A stretch of DNA of 64,000 bases from assembly GCF_001447355.1 (NCBI RefSeq), contig NZ_JXBW01000003.1, forward strand, positions 62,001 to 126,000. Reading direction: 5' to 3'. The stretch comes from Alicyclobacillus tolerans. GTDB lineage: Bacteria; Bacillota; Bacilli; Alicyclobacillales; Alicyclobacillaceae. Both the position numbers and the translations under genes were made by a program. Positions 1-8,900 of this stretch are shown in pieces (positions within the stretch are counted from its first letter, which is position 1; the number at the start of each line of letters is the position of its first letter). Below the pieces are notes generated by a model. It worked only from the letters and a program-made list of their open reading frames with translations, ran no database searches and was not told where the DNA came from.

Positions 1-78
1 GAAAATTCGTATCAAGACACTTTGTTCTTGTCTATTCGACAGCAATCTTCGATTTCCTTCCCTAATACACCCGGAAAG

Positions 79-849
79 TCATGTATCTGATCGCAGGATG
101 CCGATACGCATGCGAATTCTGCCCGATCGCGATGTACCGACCGCCTCAACCACGCGAATCCGTCCAAAGCCCCGCACCGACAAGATGTCTCCCGGCCTGA
201 CCTCATCCCGTGCGACAGCTTCGACGAAGTTGAGTGACACATAGCCACGGGCTACATGCTCTTGTGCATTGGCACGCGAAAGATGGCACGCCTGCGCCAC
301 AATCGCATCGATACGGGGTGACATGACAAAGATGTCCTGCTCTTCATAGGCCGGTGGCGGCAGCTGCGGTGGATCTTCAAGGAGTACCACCTCCACGACC
401 CCACGACCAACACGATGCAACTCCCTCGCCAAAAACGAACCCATGGCAGACGTTGCAAAGACATACGCACACTTCTCATCAAATACCGCGATATCCCCGA
501 CCGTTTTACGTTGTATGCCGAGCCCCAAGATAGACCCTAGTACATCGCGATGTCGGATCGGTTGCTCCAGCGCCGTGATCGCTAAACACTTAATATCGTA
601 GTCGCTCGCCTCTGGGTGCCAGTCCTCAGGCATGAGCAACATCCGAACACGCTCCGCGTCGGTATAGCCACCGAAGTCAGAAGTGACCAGGCCAGCGTGG
701 CGCGCCGCACTCTCGGCAATCCATCGCTCACGAGGCGTTAAAAAGTCCGTCAAGTACCACGTTCCCCGTGCATGGACATGTGCGGCCCGGTCTTCGACTT
801 GTTTCAGAAATGGCCGCTCCTCTTCTCGCAACCACGCTCCACTGCTCAT
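79..849 (-). CDS. ylmH: YlmH family RNA-binding protein (S4 domain)
   Basis: 256-aa protein with the layout of the YlmH family: an N-terminal region, a central domain (about residues 70-170) and a C-terminal S4 RNA-binding domain (about 180-256, with RIDAIVAQACHLSRANAQ and the VARGYVSLN loop). In Firmicutes ylmH closes the ylmDEFGH cluster beside the division genes. The family is linked to ribosome/tRNA binding and quality control (family knowledge). The frame is open upstream, but ATG at 849 matches the family N-terminus and has a GAGGCGG upstream. The gene is 23 bp downstream of ylmG and is the last gene of the operon inside the window. The next gene (often divIVA) would lie beyond position 1. 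Confidence 0.88.
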   Translation of the reverse strand: MSSGAWLREEERPFLKQVEDRAAHVHARGTWYLTDFLTPRERWIAESAARHAGLVTSDFGGYTDAERVRMLLMPEDWHPEASDYDIKCLAITALEQPIRHRDVLGSILGLGIQRKTVGDIAVFDEKCAYVFATSAMGSFLARELHRVGRGVVEVVLLEDPPQLPPPAYEEQDIFVMSPRIDAIVAQACHLSRANAQEHVARGYVSLNFVEAVARDEVRPGDILSVRGFGRIRVVEAVGTSRSGRIRMRIGILRSDT

Positions 850-872
850 GGCTTCTGTCGTTCCGCCTCTCG

Positions 873-1157
873 TCAGTATTTCCCAAGCAATTGAGCCAGG
901 GTGGTGTCTACGCCCGCTTCGATCACGAGGTACACCACCGCCCCAATCATCCACGAGATATCCAACGACATACGCCCTATGGAAAGCGGCCGAATATTGC
1001 GCCGAAATATCCGTTGATACGGAGCTGACAACTCAATGAACCAACGTGCAACACGATACTGGCGAACGTCGGGAACCATTTCAACGACGGCACCAGCCAA
1101 TAGCACAAACCAATATATTGAAAACATCCATTCGACCAACCGGGCCAATACGTCCAA
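873..1157 (-). CDS. ylmG: YggT family membrane protein YlmG
   Basis: Short YggT-family membrane protein of about 94 aa with two hydrophobic segments, near residues 8-28 and 62-88, flanking a basic loop (the YQRIFRRNIRPL region typical of YggT repeats). The function is unclear; homologues sit next to division genes and help organise membranes or nucleoids. I chose TTG at 1157 because GGGAGG lies 7 bases upstream; GTG at 1172 is an alternative that adds five residues. It follows ylmE with almost no gap, so the usual sepF gene between them is missing here. Confidence 0.8.
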   Translation of the reverse strand: MDVLARLVEWMFSIYWFVLLAGAVVEMVPDVRQYRVARWFIELSAPYQRIFRRNIRPLSIGRMSLDISWMIGAVVYLVIEAGVDTTLAQLLGKY

Positions 1158-1174
1158 GCCAATGCCTCCCACCT

Positions 1175-1864
1175 TTACGGATTGACCAAACGGCGGCCAA
1201 CGCGGATCATTGTTGCACCTTCTTCAATCGCGACTGGAAAGTCCTGAGACATCCCCATTGAGAGTTGGTCAAAGGTCGACAGAGACAGACGGCTTTGCAA
1301 GTCGTCGCGCAGTTCGCGCAACGTGCGAAAGACGGGACGTACTTGTTCCGGATCGTCAACCTGCGGTGCCATCGTCATCAAACCACGCAGCACGAGATTG
1401 GGCATCCCGAGCATCGCCGTTGCGGCCTCCATACACGCTTCGGGTGGAAAGCCATGCTTCTGTGATTCCTGTGCAACGTTGACCTGAATGAGCACGTTAA
1501 GTGTTCTGTCTAGACGCTGTGCTGTCTCTGCAAGGGCGAGCGCAAGTTCCAGCCTGTCCACGGAATGCACCCAATCAAAGCGCGGCGTAACATACTTGAC
1601 TTTGTTGGTTTGCAGCGTACCGATGAAATGCCAAGTCAGCTGTGTTGCGGCTGGATGCATCAACTTCTCGCGTGCTGCCTGCCACCGATTTTCCGCCGCG
1701 TCCGTGATACCATTCGCAGAAAGTGCCGGTAAAATATCAGGCGGTGCTGTCTTTGTCACGGCGATCACGCGCACGTCCGCCGGATCGCGGCCGGCTTTCG
1801 CACAGGCCGCTTCTACGTGCAGACGAATCGCCGCCACATTCTCATGTACGTATGCAAAATCCAT
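1175..1864 (-). CDS. ylmE: PLP homeostasis protein YlmE (YggS/PROSC family)
   Basis: 229-aa single-domain alanine-racemase-fold protein of the YggS family, which binds pyridoxal phosphate and buffers B6 and amino-acid pools rather than racemising substrates (family knowledge). The PLP lysine is K38 in VIAVTKTAPP. The phosphate-binding end is visible as LSMGMSQDFPVAIEEGATMIRVG. The length is normal and ATG at 1864 follows a GGGGGC. It lies between pgeF and ylmG in the post-sigG operon. Confidence 0.93.
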   Translation of the reverse strand: MDFAYVHENVAAIRLHVEAACAKAGRDPADVRVIAVTKTAPPDILPALSANGITDAAENRWQAAREKLMHPAATQLTWHFIGTLQTNKVKYVTPRFDWVHSVDRLELALALAETAQRLDRTLNVLIQVNVAQESQKHGFPPEACMEAATAMLGMPNLVLRGLMTMAPQVDDPEQVRPVFRTLRELRDDLQSRLSLSTFDQLSMGMSQDFPVAIEEGATMIRVGRRLVNP

Positions 1865-1881
1865 ATGTGCCCCCTACTGAA

Positions 1882-2721
1882 TCAACGTTGCGGATCCGTC
1901 AGTGCGATGATGGCCATCTGCCGGCCAGCCCGACCTTGCTCGCGCCTGTGCGAAAACAGATGATGGGTCCGGCATGCAGTACATAGTCCACAATCGTCGA
2001 CATGTTCTGGTCGCAACCCTGCGTGAATCAAGTCGATGCGAATTGCATCGGGTAGACTAAACCAATATTTCCCCTCATGACCAAACCGAGTAAGAAGCGC
2101 GCGTTCCATGTGTGTACCACGCACTTCGCGCGCTACCGTTTCGTCAACTTCATAACAACAACGCCGTATACAAGGCCCGATTGCCGCTCGAATATCGCCT
2201 ACGTGGCTGCCATATTCGTTGACCATGCGTACTACAACTGCTCTCGAAATGCCTTTTACCGTGCCACGCCACCCGGAATGTGCGGCTGCCACCACGCGTT
2301 GTACGGGATCGTAAAACAACACAGGAGCGCAATCAGCAACCAAAATTCCAAGTACAACACCGACATCTCTAGTCACCTGTGCGTCTCCCTCGGGACGCAC
2401 AGCCGCATGGTCTGCTACGCGTGTGGCCAAGGATCTCGTGACATCGACCACGTCCGTACCATGAACCTGGCGTATAAACGAAGCGCAGCCGCCAGGCAAC
2501 TGCAAGCGCTCAAAAAACCACGACCGATTGGCCGCCGCGTCGTTGGGGTCAATGCGCCCCACATACGACACATCCCGTTCAACAGCCGGCCAAGCATCAT
2601 CGTGGCGAAACAAAAACATGGCGCATACACCGGCCTCAGCCCAGCCCGGGCGTACGCCCATGCCGCCATGATTCCCAACGATGTTCGTCAGCACGTGCAT
2701 CCCCCCACCATCATCATACAT
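1882..2721 (-). CDS. pgeF: Peptidoglycan editing factor / multicopper-type YlmD (DUF152)
   Basis: YfiH/PgeF (DUF152) family. Zinc-ligand and active-site segments are present: FIRQVHGTDVV, AAHSGWRGTVKG (catalytic His) and the CIRRCCYEVDE cysteine motif. Homologues act as a purine nucleoside phosphorylase/adenosine deaminase and, in E. coli, remove misincorporated L-Ser from muropeptides (family knowledge). The start is uncertain: ATG at 2721 lacks a clear ribosome-binding site, while ATG 2700 and GTG 2694 lie just after a GGTGGGGGG run. It is the ylmD position of the ylm cluster, upstream of ylmE. Confidence 0.88.
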   Translation of the reverse strand: MYDDGGGMHVLTNIVGNHGGMGVRPGWAEAGVCAMFLFRHDDAWPAVERDVSYVGRIDPNDAAANRSWFFERLQLPGGCASFIRQVHGTDVVDVTRSLATRVADHAAVRPEGDAQVTRDVGVVLGILVADCAPVLFYDPVQRVVAAAHSGWRGTVKGISRAVVVRMVNEYGSHVGDIRAAIGPCIRRCCYEVDETVAREVRGTHMERALLTRFGHEGKYWFSLPDAIRIDLIHAGLRPEHVDDCGLCTACRTHHLFSHRREQGRAGRQMAIIALTDPQR

Positions 2722-2746
2722 GACGCAGAGGCTGACTGACTATCCA

Positions 2747-3040
2747 TCAGTAGCCTCCTGTGCCACGCTTTCCAGATTGAGGAGGGAGATAATAACCAGT
2801 TTCATGAGGTGGACGCAAATCGACGAGAATGACGTCCGTGCCAATTTTGACAATCTGATTCCACGGTATCACATAATCTTGCGTGCCGCCAACCATGCCG
2901 AAAAAGCGGCCTTGACCTGGTATCACGATGGAGCGAATCAATCCACTATCGAGATCAATCTCCATGTCCCCAATGGTTCCGAGCCGCTTTCCGTCTTCGA
3001 CATTGACGACATCCTTCGCTTGCAATTCGGAAATTCGCAT
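2747..3040 (-). CDS. ymxH: YlmC/YmxH family PRC-barrel sporulation protein
   Basis: Small (97-aa) PRC-barrel protein of the YlmC/YmxH type, beginning MRISELQAKDVVNV with the hallmark GDMEIDLDSG and IPWNQIVKIG segments. YlmC sits directly downstream of sigG in Bacillus, and members of this family are commonly associated with sporulation; the molecular role is not established. ATG at 3040 is preceded by GGAGGCGG; a GTG one codon upstream is possible. It is 58 bp after sigG and may read through from it. Confidence 0.85.
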   Translation of the reverse strand: MRISELQAKDVVNVEDGKRLGTIGDMEIDLDSGLIRSIVIPGQGRFFGMVGGTQDYVIPWNQIVKIGTDVILVDLRPPHETGYYLPPQSGKRGTGGY

Positions 3041-3098
3041 CACCGTAGAGCCGCCTCCATTCGGTCACATGTTCATCATATGACCGAATGTGTCCCGT

Positions 3099-3878
3099 TT
3101 ACGACTGGATGTGCTTGTGCATGCGATTGATTGCTGCTTTTTCAAGTCGTGAGACCTGTGCCTGCGAGATGCCGATCTCGTCGGCCACCTCCATTTGCGT
3201 CTTACCTTCGTAAAAGCGCATGGAGAGAATCTTCTTTTCTCGATCCGTCAATTTGTGCATCGCTTCGCGCAAGGCAATACCTTCGACCCAGGAGCTATCC
3301 TTTTCTCGTTCATCATGAATTTGATCCATGACGTAAATCGGATCGCCCCCATCGTGATAAATGGGCTCAAACATCGAAACCGGGTCCTGAATGGCATCCA
3401 AGGCAAAGACGACCTCCTCCTTTGGGAGGTCCATTTCCTTGGCGATCTCGACTATAGTCGGCTCGCGCAGGTGCTTTGTGGTCAACATATCCCGTATTTG
3501 CAGAGCTTTATAGGCGATATCGCGCAGTGACCGACTGACGCGAATCGGGTTGTTGTCCCGCAGATAACGACGAATTTCACCGACAATCATCGGTACAGCG
3601 TAAGTGGAGAAACGCACGTTTTGGCTTAAGTCAAAATTATCGATTGCTTTCATGAGTCCGATGCAACCGACCTGGAATAGGTCGTCCACATATTCTCCGC
3701 GATTGTTAAACCGCTGGATGACGGAGAGAACCAAACGCAGATTGCCGTTCACCAGCTTCTCACGTGCGGACAGATCGCCCGCCTGTAGTGAGGTGAACAA
3801 TTCGCGCATCTGAGCATTGGTCAAAACGGGAAGTTGCGAGGTGTTGACGCCGCAGATCTCAACCTTGTTGCGTTTCAA
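3099..3878 (-). CDS. sigG: RNA polymerase sporulation sigma factor SigG
   Basis: 259-aa late forespore sigma factor. The start MKRNKVEICGVNTSQLPVLT is nearly identical to Bacillus SigG. Region 2 (NGNLRLVLSVIQRFNNRGEY, FSTYAVPMIVGEIRRYLRD) and the region 4 helix-turn-helix (TQMEVADEIGISQAQVSRLE) are intact. SigG drives forespore genes after engulfment and is held in check by the anti-sigma factors SpoIIAB and CsfB (family knowledge). A good SigF-type promoter lies 67-95 bp upstream, so it can be transcribed separately from sigE, as in Bacillus. Confidence 0.98.
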   Translation of the reverse strand: MKRNKVEICGVNTSQLPVLTNAQMRELFTSLQAGDLSAREKLVNGNLRLVLSVIQRFNNRGEYVDDLFQVGCIGLMKAIDNFDLSQNVRFSTYAVPMIVGEIRRYLRDNNPIRVSRSLRDIAYKALQIRDMLTTKHLREPTIVEIAKEMDLPKEEVVFALDAIQDPVSMFEPIYHDGGDPIYVMDQIHDEREKDSSWVEGIALREAMHKLTDREKKILSMRFYEGKTQMEVADEIGISQAQVSRLEKAAINRMHKHIQS

Positions 3879-3944
3879 AGAAGTCCCCCCAAAGGTGCCT
3901 GCTCGTCTGACACAGAGTTTGTAGTATTTCCCAGAATCCGTCTT

Positions 3945-3973
3945 CAGTATCTCCGCGGCTTGCTAAGTTATGC
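3945..3973 (-). promoter_or_regulatory. Candidate SigF/SigG-type promoter of sigG
   Basis: Reading the minus strand, GCATA (3973-3969) is followed after exactly 14 bases by GGAGATACTG (3954-3945). This fits the forespore consensus GYATA-N14-16-GGnnAnAnTn. It lies between sigE and sigG, 67 bases from the sigG ATG, where SigF-dependent transcription is expected. Confidence 0.75.
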
Positions 3974-4011
3974 ACCATTCAGAGGGACGTCCCATGACAG
4001 CTTCAAACGCG

Positions 4012-4734
4012 TTACAACATCTTGTTGAATTCGCGCTGTAGGCGCTTTAAAATTCGCTTTTCCAAACGAGATATGTAGGACTGTGAAATGCCGAGCAGAT
4101 CTGCCACATCTTTTTGTGTCATCTCCTGCCCGGTACCTAAACCAAACCGAAGCTGCATGATTTTACGCTCCCGTTCCGACAACTTGTCGAGTGCGTCATA
4201 GAGAAGTTCGCGATCGACCTCGTCTTCCAGGTTGCGATAAATGGTATCGGATTCGGTTCCAAGTACGTCCGATAGCAAAAGTTCGTTGCCGTCCCAATCG
4301 ACGTTCAAAGGCTCATCGAACGATACTTCTGAGCGAAGTTTGTTGTTGCGGCGCAAATACATAAGGATTTCGTTTTCGATACATCGGGACGCGTATGTCG
4401 CGAGTTTAATTTTTTTACTGGGATCAAAGGTGTTCACGGCCTTGATTAACCCGATTGTCCCGATGGATACCAAATCCTCGATATGAATGCCTGTGTTTTC
4501 AAACTTACGCGCGATGTACACAACAAGTCGCAGGTTGCGCTCGATAAGCATGGAGCGAACTGATTCATCGCCAGATGGCAGCCGTTCGAGCAAATACTGT
4601 TCTTCTTCGCGCGTCAGCGGCGGTGGTAACGCCTCGCTGCCCCCGACGTAGTAAACTTCGTCAAGAGGACCGTGGATGCGAATCCGAATGCGCAGATACA
4701 GCAACCGCAGCCGAAGACGCAGCAGACGATTCAT
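4012..4734 (-). CDS. sigE: RNA polymerase sporulation sigma factor SigE (pro-SigE)
   Basis: Mother-cell sigma factor made as an inactive precursor. From ATG 4734 it is 240 aa, matching the family length. The basic/hydrophobic N-terminal pro-region precedes [16 protein letters not shown], the segment near the SpoIIGA processing site. Region 2 ([35 protein letters not shown]) and region 4 ([20 protein letters not shown]) are intact. The frame is open back to ATG 4776. Whichever start is used, the 5' end overlaps the 3' end of spoIIGA by 74-116 bp in another frame, implying translational coupling. Confidence 0.96.
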   Translation of the reverse strand: MNRLLRLRLRLLYLRIRIRIHGPLDEVYYVGGSEALPPPLTREEEQYLLERLPSGDESVRSMLIERNLRLVVYIARKFENTGIHIEDLVSIGTIGLIKAVNTFDPSKKIKLATYASRCIENEILMYLRRNNKLRSEVSFDEPLNVDWDGNELLLSDVLGTESDTIYRNLEDEVDRELLYDALDKLSERERKIMQLRFGLGTGQEMTQKDVADLLGISQSYISRLEKRILKRLQREFNKML

Positions 4735-5677
4735 GTCTTTGAGCGATCGCAATCCTTTCAACCTCATCAACTCCATTCATCAAGTCCATGTGCAAAATCG
4801 CCTGAAAGGATCCGTCAGCACTGAGCTTGCCAGGAAATGCTGCAAACAGGCACGCTTCGGTGACCATTGTCCTCGTACCGCCTCGCTCAATGTAAACAAC
4901 CTGTGGCCGCAAGGCGATGGTCAATCCTCGTCCAGAGGCGCCTTGGTAGGGAACCAACGCGATGTGATGACAAGCGGCAACGGTAGCCAAAGCCGCAAAC
5001 AGATCTCCACCCGACTTGACCGCTTCGCCCAACTCGCTTGGCAACACGGGCAGAAGCACGTCCATATCGACAAACGATACAGGACGCTTTGATACCGGAT
5101 CGGTCAATTGATTGCCAGAGTCGAACAGGCCATTGAAACGCAATGATACACCATCAAATTCGGCTTCAACCAACGCCGAAAAATTTTGTAACCGCGATTG
5201 CTTACGCAGATGTAACAACAAGCGACGGACTACAAACAAACAGAGCGGCACCCCGACCATCATGGCAAACGTCTCACCAGACGTTCGGAAGATCAAGCCA
5301 TGTTGGGTGAGTAGCGATTTGTCCAACGACACGCCTGGAACGGTGAAGCCAAGCGCGATGGACGCACCAGCAAACACAAACGCAACAATGTAATACGCCC
5401 CAAGCAAACGGGCGAGATCGATCAAGTGCTTGTATGGAAGGGCAATCCATACCATGACGACCGACACGAGTGCCTTTCCCGGCCAGGTGGTTAGTGGGGA
5501 CAATGCGGGAAAGAACAACAAGAGCGAATAGCATGCGCCGACAAGCGCGCCAAGGGCGAGACGCCGCAACCGAGCACGCCGTTTCATCAACCAGCCTGTG
5601 GTCCAAAGCAGGATAAAATCCATCACTAGGTTGACGAGCCAAACAACGTCGATATAGACGACCGGCACCGCCTGCAC
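4661..5677 (-). CDS. spoIIGA: Sigma-E processing peptidase SpoIIGA
   Basis: 338-aa membrane aspartic-type protease that cleaves pro-SigE at the septum. The N-terminal half has five hydrophobic segments beginning [18 protein letters not shown]. The soluble half has the catalytic motif [14 protein letters not shown] chose GTG 5677 because GAGGTGAT lies 7 bases upstream and the family starts only a few residues before the first membrane span; the open frame to 5737 is hydrophilic and unlike the family. The C-terminal tail of about 36 residues is Ser/Ala-rich, and its DNA also encodes the SigE pro-region in another frame. Confidence 0.93.
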   Translation of the reverse strand: MQAVPVVYIDVVWLVNLVMDFILLWTTGWLMKRRARLRRLALGALVGACYSLLLFFPALSPLTTWPGKALVSVVMVWIALPYKHLIDLARLLGAYYIVAFVFAGASIALGFTVPGVSLDKSLLTQHGLIFRTSGETFAMMVGVPLCLFVVRRLLLHLRKQSRLQNFSALVEAEFDGVSLRFNGLFDSGNQLTDPVSKRPVSFVDMDVLLPVLPSELGEAVKSGGDLFAALATVAACHHIALVPYQGASGRGLTIALRPQVVYIERGGTRTMVTEACLFAAFPGKLSADGSFQAILHMDLMNGVDEVERIAIAQRHESSAASSAAVAVSAHSDSHPRSS

Positions 5678-5757
5678 ACCATCACCTCGCGATGGGCCAC
5701 GGCGTGTCCCAAAAGGTGCTGGACGGCCTTGAATCACCTGCCATCCTTATGGATGAC

Positions 5758-5763
5758 AGTATA
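5758..5763 (-). promoter_or_regulatory. Candidate -10 element of the spoIIGA-sigE operon
   Basis: TATACT on the minus strand, 81 bases before the spoIIGA GTG. No good -35 lies 17 bases upstream; the nearest -35-like stretch (TTCCGACA) is about 23 bases away. Wide spacing with Spo0A activation is known for the B. subtilis spoIIG promoter, so this is a plausible but weak call. Confidence 0.3.
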
Positions 5764-5893
5764 GTTTATCTCTATTACGAAGCCTGTCGGAACTTGCCTG
5801 CGATCTCATAGACTTTTTGTAGAAGCATCACGAGGAATGTTGAGGAGTGCATGCAATCCTATAAGCGGGCGACCATTGTACACAAATAGGAAA

Positions 5894-5932
5894 GGGCCGT
5901 GCGGCAAGACTTTAAGCTATGCCGCACGGCCC
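5894..5932 (-). terminator. Rho-independent terminator after ftsZ
   Basis: Perfect 13-bp inverted repeat (GGGCCGTGCGGCA / TGCCGCACGGCCC) with a 13-base loop, 31 bp past the ftsZ stop and followed on the minus strand by TTTCC and a T-rich stretch. It separates the dcw operon from spoIIGA-sigE. Confidence 0.88.
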
Positions 5933-5963
5933 CAACTACAAAAAAGAGAATATGGAACGCTTC

Positions 5964-7103
5964 TTAACGATCTCGGCCGAACTTGCTTCCGTTCTGCCGG
6001 CGCATGAACGCAGGGACATCCCAAGTATTTCCCGTATTCGGTACATTGGGCGGTGCGTCTTGCACTACAGAATGGCGTTGCACCGTTCCCCGCACCGCTG
6101 GTTCGTGTATGTCATGATGCATATGACCCGGGCGCTGCGTGTGTTGCTGATTGCCTTCAAATCCCGTCGCAATCACCGTTACGACAATTTCGTCCTGCAA
6201 TTCAGGGTCGATAGCAGCACCGAAAATCATGTTAACTTCCGCATCCGCAGTCGTCGACACAATATCGGCTGCTTCGTTGACTTCCCACAAACTTAAGTTC
6301 GTGCCGCCCGCGACGTGCATCAACACCCCGCGTGCGCCGTCGATGGACGTTTCGAGCAACGGCGAGGAAATCGCCTTTTTCGCGGCTTCCGCCGCCCGAT
6401 TTTCGCCTGACGCGATCCCGATACCCATGAGCGCCGACCCTCGCTCAGTCATAATGGCCTTCACGTCCGCGAAGTCGACGTTGATCAAAGCCGGCGTTGC
6501 AATCAACTCTGAAATGCCCGAAACACCTTGCCTGAGCACATTGTCCGCTTCGCGGAAGGCCTCGAGAACTGGCGTGTTGCGATCAACAATTTCGAGCAAT
6601 CGGTCGTTGGGGATAACGATGAGGGTGTCCACCTTCTCCTTGAGTTCAGCTACACCCTGTTCCGCCTGGATCATGCGACGGCGCTGCTCGAACCGAAACG
6701 GCTTCGTGACGACACCCACCGTCAATGCGCCAAGTTCCTTCGAAATTTCAGCGATGACAGGCGCTGCACCAGTTCCCGTACCGCCGCCCATGCCCGCAGT
6801 CACGAAGACCATATCCGCACCGCGCAAAGCGTTGGCCAACATTTCGCGGCTCTCCTCGGCAGCCTTCTTTCCGATTTCCGGATTCGCTCCAGCACCCAAG
6901 CCGCGCGTTAGTTTTTCGCCAATTTGCAGACGCGTCTCTGCCTTCGCCAGCTTTAAAGCCTGTGCGTCCGTATTGACGACGATGAACTCAACACCCTTAA
7001 CACCTGATTCAATCATTCGGTTGACCGCGTTACACCCGCCGCCGCCGACGCCTATCACCTTGATATTGGCAAGGGAATCCGATTCAAAATCAAATTCCAA
7101 CAT
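5964..7103 (-). CDS. ftsZ: Cell division GTPase FtsZ
   Basis: 379-aa tubulin homologue forming the Z ring. The GTP-binding segments are complete: [21 protein letters not shown], the tubulin signature [10 protein letters not shown] near residue 105, and the T7 loop [12 protein letters not shown] variable linker rich in His/Gln (about 315-360) leads to the conserved C-terminal peptide, which includes WDVPAFMRR and binds FtsA and other partners. It is the last gene of the dcw operon, 85 bp after ftsA, and is followed by a strong terminator. Confidence 0.99.
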   Translation of the reverse strand: MLEFDFESDSLANIKVIGVGGGGCNAVNRMIESGVKGVEFIVVNTDAQALKLAKAETRLQIGEKLTRGLGAGANPEIGKKAAEESREMLANALRGADMVFVTAGMGGGTGTGAAPVIAEISKELGALTVGVVTKPFRFEQRRRMIQAEQGVAELKEKVDTLIVIPNDRLLEIVDRNTPVLEAFREADNVLRQGVSGISELIATPALINVDFADVKAIMTERGSALMGIGIASGENRAAEAAKKAISSPLLETSIDGARGVLMHVAGGTNLSLWEVNEAADIVSTTADAEVNMIFGAAIDPELQDEIVVTVIATGFEGNQQHTQRPGHMHHDIHEPAVRGTVQRHSVVQDAPPNVPNTGNTWDVPAFMRRQNGSKFGRDR

Positions 7104-7188
7104 GATGGCTCCTCCTAATCTCTATGGCTCCGCTTTTCCCCTGCGACGGTTTGGTGCCAGCGCACACGCGTACGCCAACTCGCCTGTA

Positions 7189-8424
7189 TTACACGAAATC
7201 GCGCAGCCAATCCTTAATTCGCGCAAATACACTGACGTTGTTCGCCGGCCGAACCTGACGGCTCGCCGCGTTAACCTCCGCCGCCGACGGGCGCAACCCT
7301 GTACGCGCAGCGTAAGCAATCGTTCCAACTCCATTGACGAACGACGGGTCGCGCACACCGAGAAATTCGGGAATGGCGATGCGAACCGGAGACTGCAACT
7401 CCTCACTAGCCAAATCGGCAGCCGCAGGTGTCGACATCACACCTCCGTGGAACACATAACCGGCTGGCAAATCATCCGCATAGCCCATCTTTTCAATCTC
7501 TTTTTGCACGAGCGCAAATATCTCCTGCATGCGAGGTTCAACAATCGTTGCCAAGTCATACTGAGTATACTCGGTTTCCTTGTTACTACCCATCCGAGGC
7601 ACGCGGAACGTCTCGTGCTCCGAAGCTTGGGAAACCATCGCACAAGCATGCCGTAATTTGACTTGCTCTGCCGCAGTGGTGCTTGTCCGCAGACCAATCG
7701 CAATGTCGTGGGTGACGTAGTCACCACCCATCGGGATGATGCTCGTCCCCATCAAAACACCGTTGCTAAACACCGTCACGGACGTCGCTCCGGCGCCGAC
7801 ATCGACGAGTGCCACGCCCAGGCGACGTTCGTCCTGGGTTAAGGCTATGTGACTCGCCGCCATCGGCGCGAGCACCAAGTTCGCGACCTCCAGTCCGGCC
7901 CGCTCCACACAGCGTACGACGTTGTGAATCGCCGTGCGGCTACCTGTGATCAAATAAGCCTCCACCTCGAGGCGAACACCGAGCATACCGCGCGGGTCCA
8001 TAATCCCACGCAGGCCGTCGACAATGAACTCCTTTGCGACGACGTCGATGACTTCGCGTTCTGGAGGCAGCGCCACGACGCGAGCTTGCTGCAAAACGCG
8101 TTCGATATCTTCATCTGTAATTTCTCGATCCGCCGACGACACCGCGACCACACCATGACTGCTGTGAAGTTGAATGTGATTCCCTGAAATCCCAACATAA
8201 GCAGACGAGATGTGAATGCCAACCATGCGCTCCGCATGGTCAACTGCTTCTCGGATCGATTCAACAGTCATATCTATATCGACAATGGAACCGTGGCGCA
8301 GTCCCTCACCAGAGGCGGAGCCAACTCCAATGACGTTGATGCTGTTTCCGGTCGGCTCTCCGATGATAGCTCGTATCTTCGAAGTGCCGATGTCAAGACT
8401 GACGATGTAATCTTCTTTGGCCAA
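7189..8424 (-). CDS. ftsA: Cell division protein FtsA
   Basis: 411-aa actin-fold protein that tethers FtsZ to the membrane. Phosphate-1 (IVSLDIGTSKIRAIIG), the 1C insertion region (about 85-165) and phosphate-2 (VALVDVGAGATSVTVF) are visible. The C-terminus ends in an amphipathic helix (SVFARIKDWLRDFV), the membrane-targeting sequence. It lies 92 bp after sbp and upstream of ftsZ, as in Bacillus. Confidence 0.98.
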   Translation of the reverse strand: MAKEDYIVSLDIGTSKIRAIIGEPTGNSINVIGVGSASGEGLRHGSIVDIDMTVESIREAVDHAERMVGIHISSAYVGISGNHIQLHSSHGVVAVSSADREITDEDIERVLQQARVVALPPEREVIDVVAKEFIVDGLRGIMDPRGMLGVRLEVEAYLITGSRTAIHNVVRCVERAGLEVANLVLAPMAASHIALTQDERRLGVALVDVGAGATSVTVFSNGVLMGTSIIPMGGDYVTHDIAIGLRTSTTAAEQVKLRHACAMVSQASEHETFRVPRMGSNKETEYTQYDLATIVEPRMQEIFALVQKEIEKMGYADDLPAGYVFHGGVMSTPAAADLASEELQSPVRIAIPEFLGVRDPSFVNGVGTIAYAARTGLRPSAAEVNAASRQVRPANNVSVFARIKDWLRDFV

Positions 8425-8516
8425 CCGAGTGGCACCTCCCTAGACCGCCCAAGACTGCGATTCTCTTTCTATTTCCACACGCTTTTCGACAATCCTCTAT
8501 GACTTGCGAAAAATAT

Positions 8517-8900
8517 TCACGACTGGACATTGCGCGACGCAATGTCGCGCTCTAACTTGCGCTGGCGCATCAGTAAAAAGACATGCCGGCGGATGGCCGC
8601 AATATTTTGGAACAGCCGCACACCAAACGCAACCACAGCCGCCAAATAAAGGTCAACACCAAGTTGATTACCAATATAAGCCAGTAAAGCTGCAATCAGC
8701 GCGTTCGTGAAAAAGCCCGTCAAAAACACAGCACTATCAAATGTCTTTTCAAAGCTCGCCCGAATACCGCCAAAAACCGTATCTAAAGCCGCGAGAATCG
8801 CAATCGACAAATAACTCGTAAACGCAACTGGAATTGCCACGTTGGTCACTAGTCCGAGTGCGACACCGACGGCTAGTCCAAGCACAGGCAGCCAAATCAT
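8517..8900 (-). CDS. sbp: Small basic protein Sbp (DUF1290)
   Basis: 127-aa membrane protein of the Sbp/DUF1290 family, with about four hydrophobic segments and a basic C-terminus. It begins MIWLPVLGLAVGVALGLV and contains LAALDTVFGGIRA and FFTNALIAALLAYIG. The function is unknown, but its place just before ftsA is conserved in Firmicutes. The ATG overlaps the stop of the upstream DUF881 frame by one base, indicating coupled translation. Confidence 0.93.
   Translation of the reverse strand: MIWLPVLGLAVGVALGLVTNVAIPVAFTSYLSIAILAALDTVFGGIRASFEKTFDSAVFLTGFFTNALIAALLAYIGNQLGVDLYLAAVVAFGVRLFQNIAAIRRHVFLLMRQRKLERDIASRNVQS

Noticed and set aside
6151-7656. 501-codon open frame on the plus strand opposite ftsZ and ftsA
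   Set aside because: It lies antisense to two certain genes, is low-complexity Ser/Pro/Arg/Thr in composition, and has no family features. It is a codon-bias shadow.
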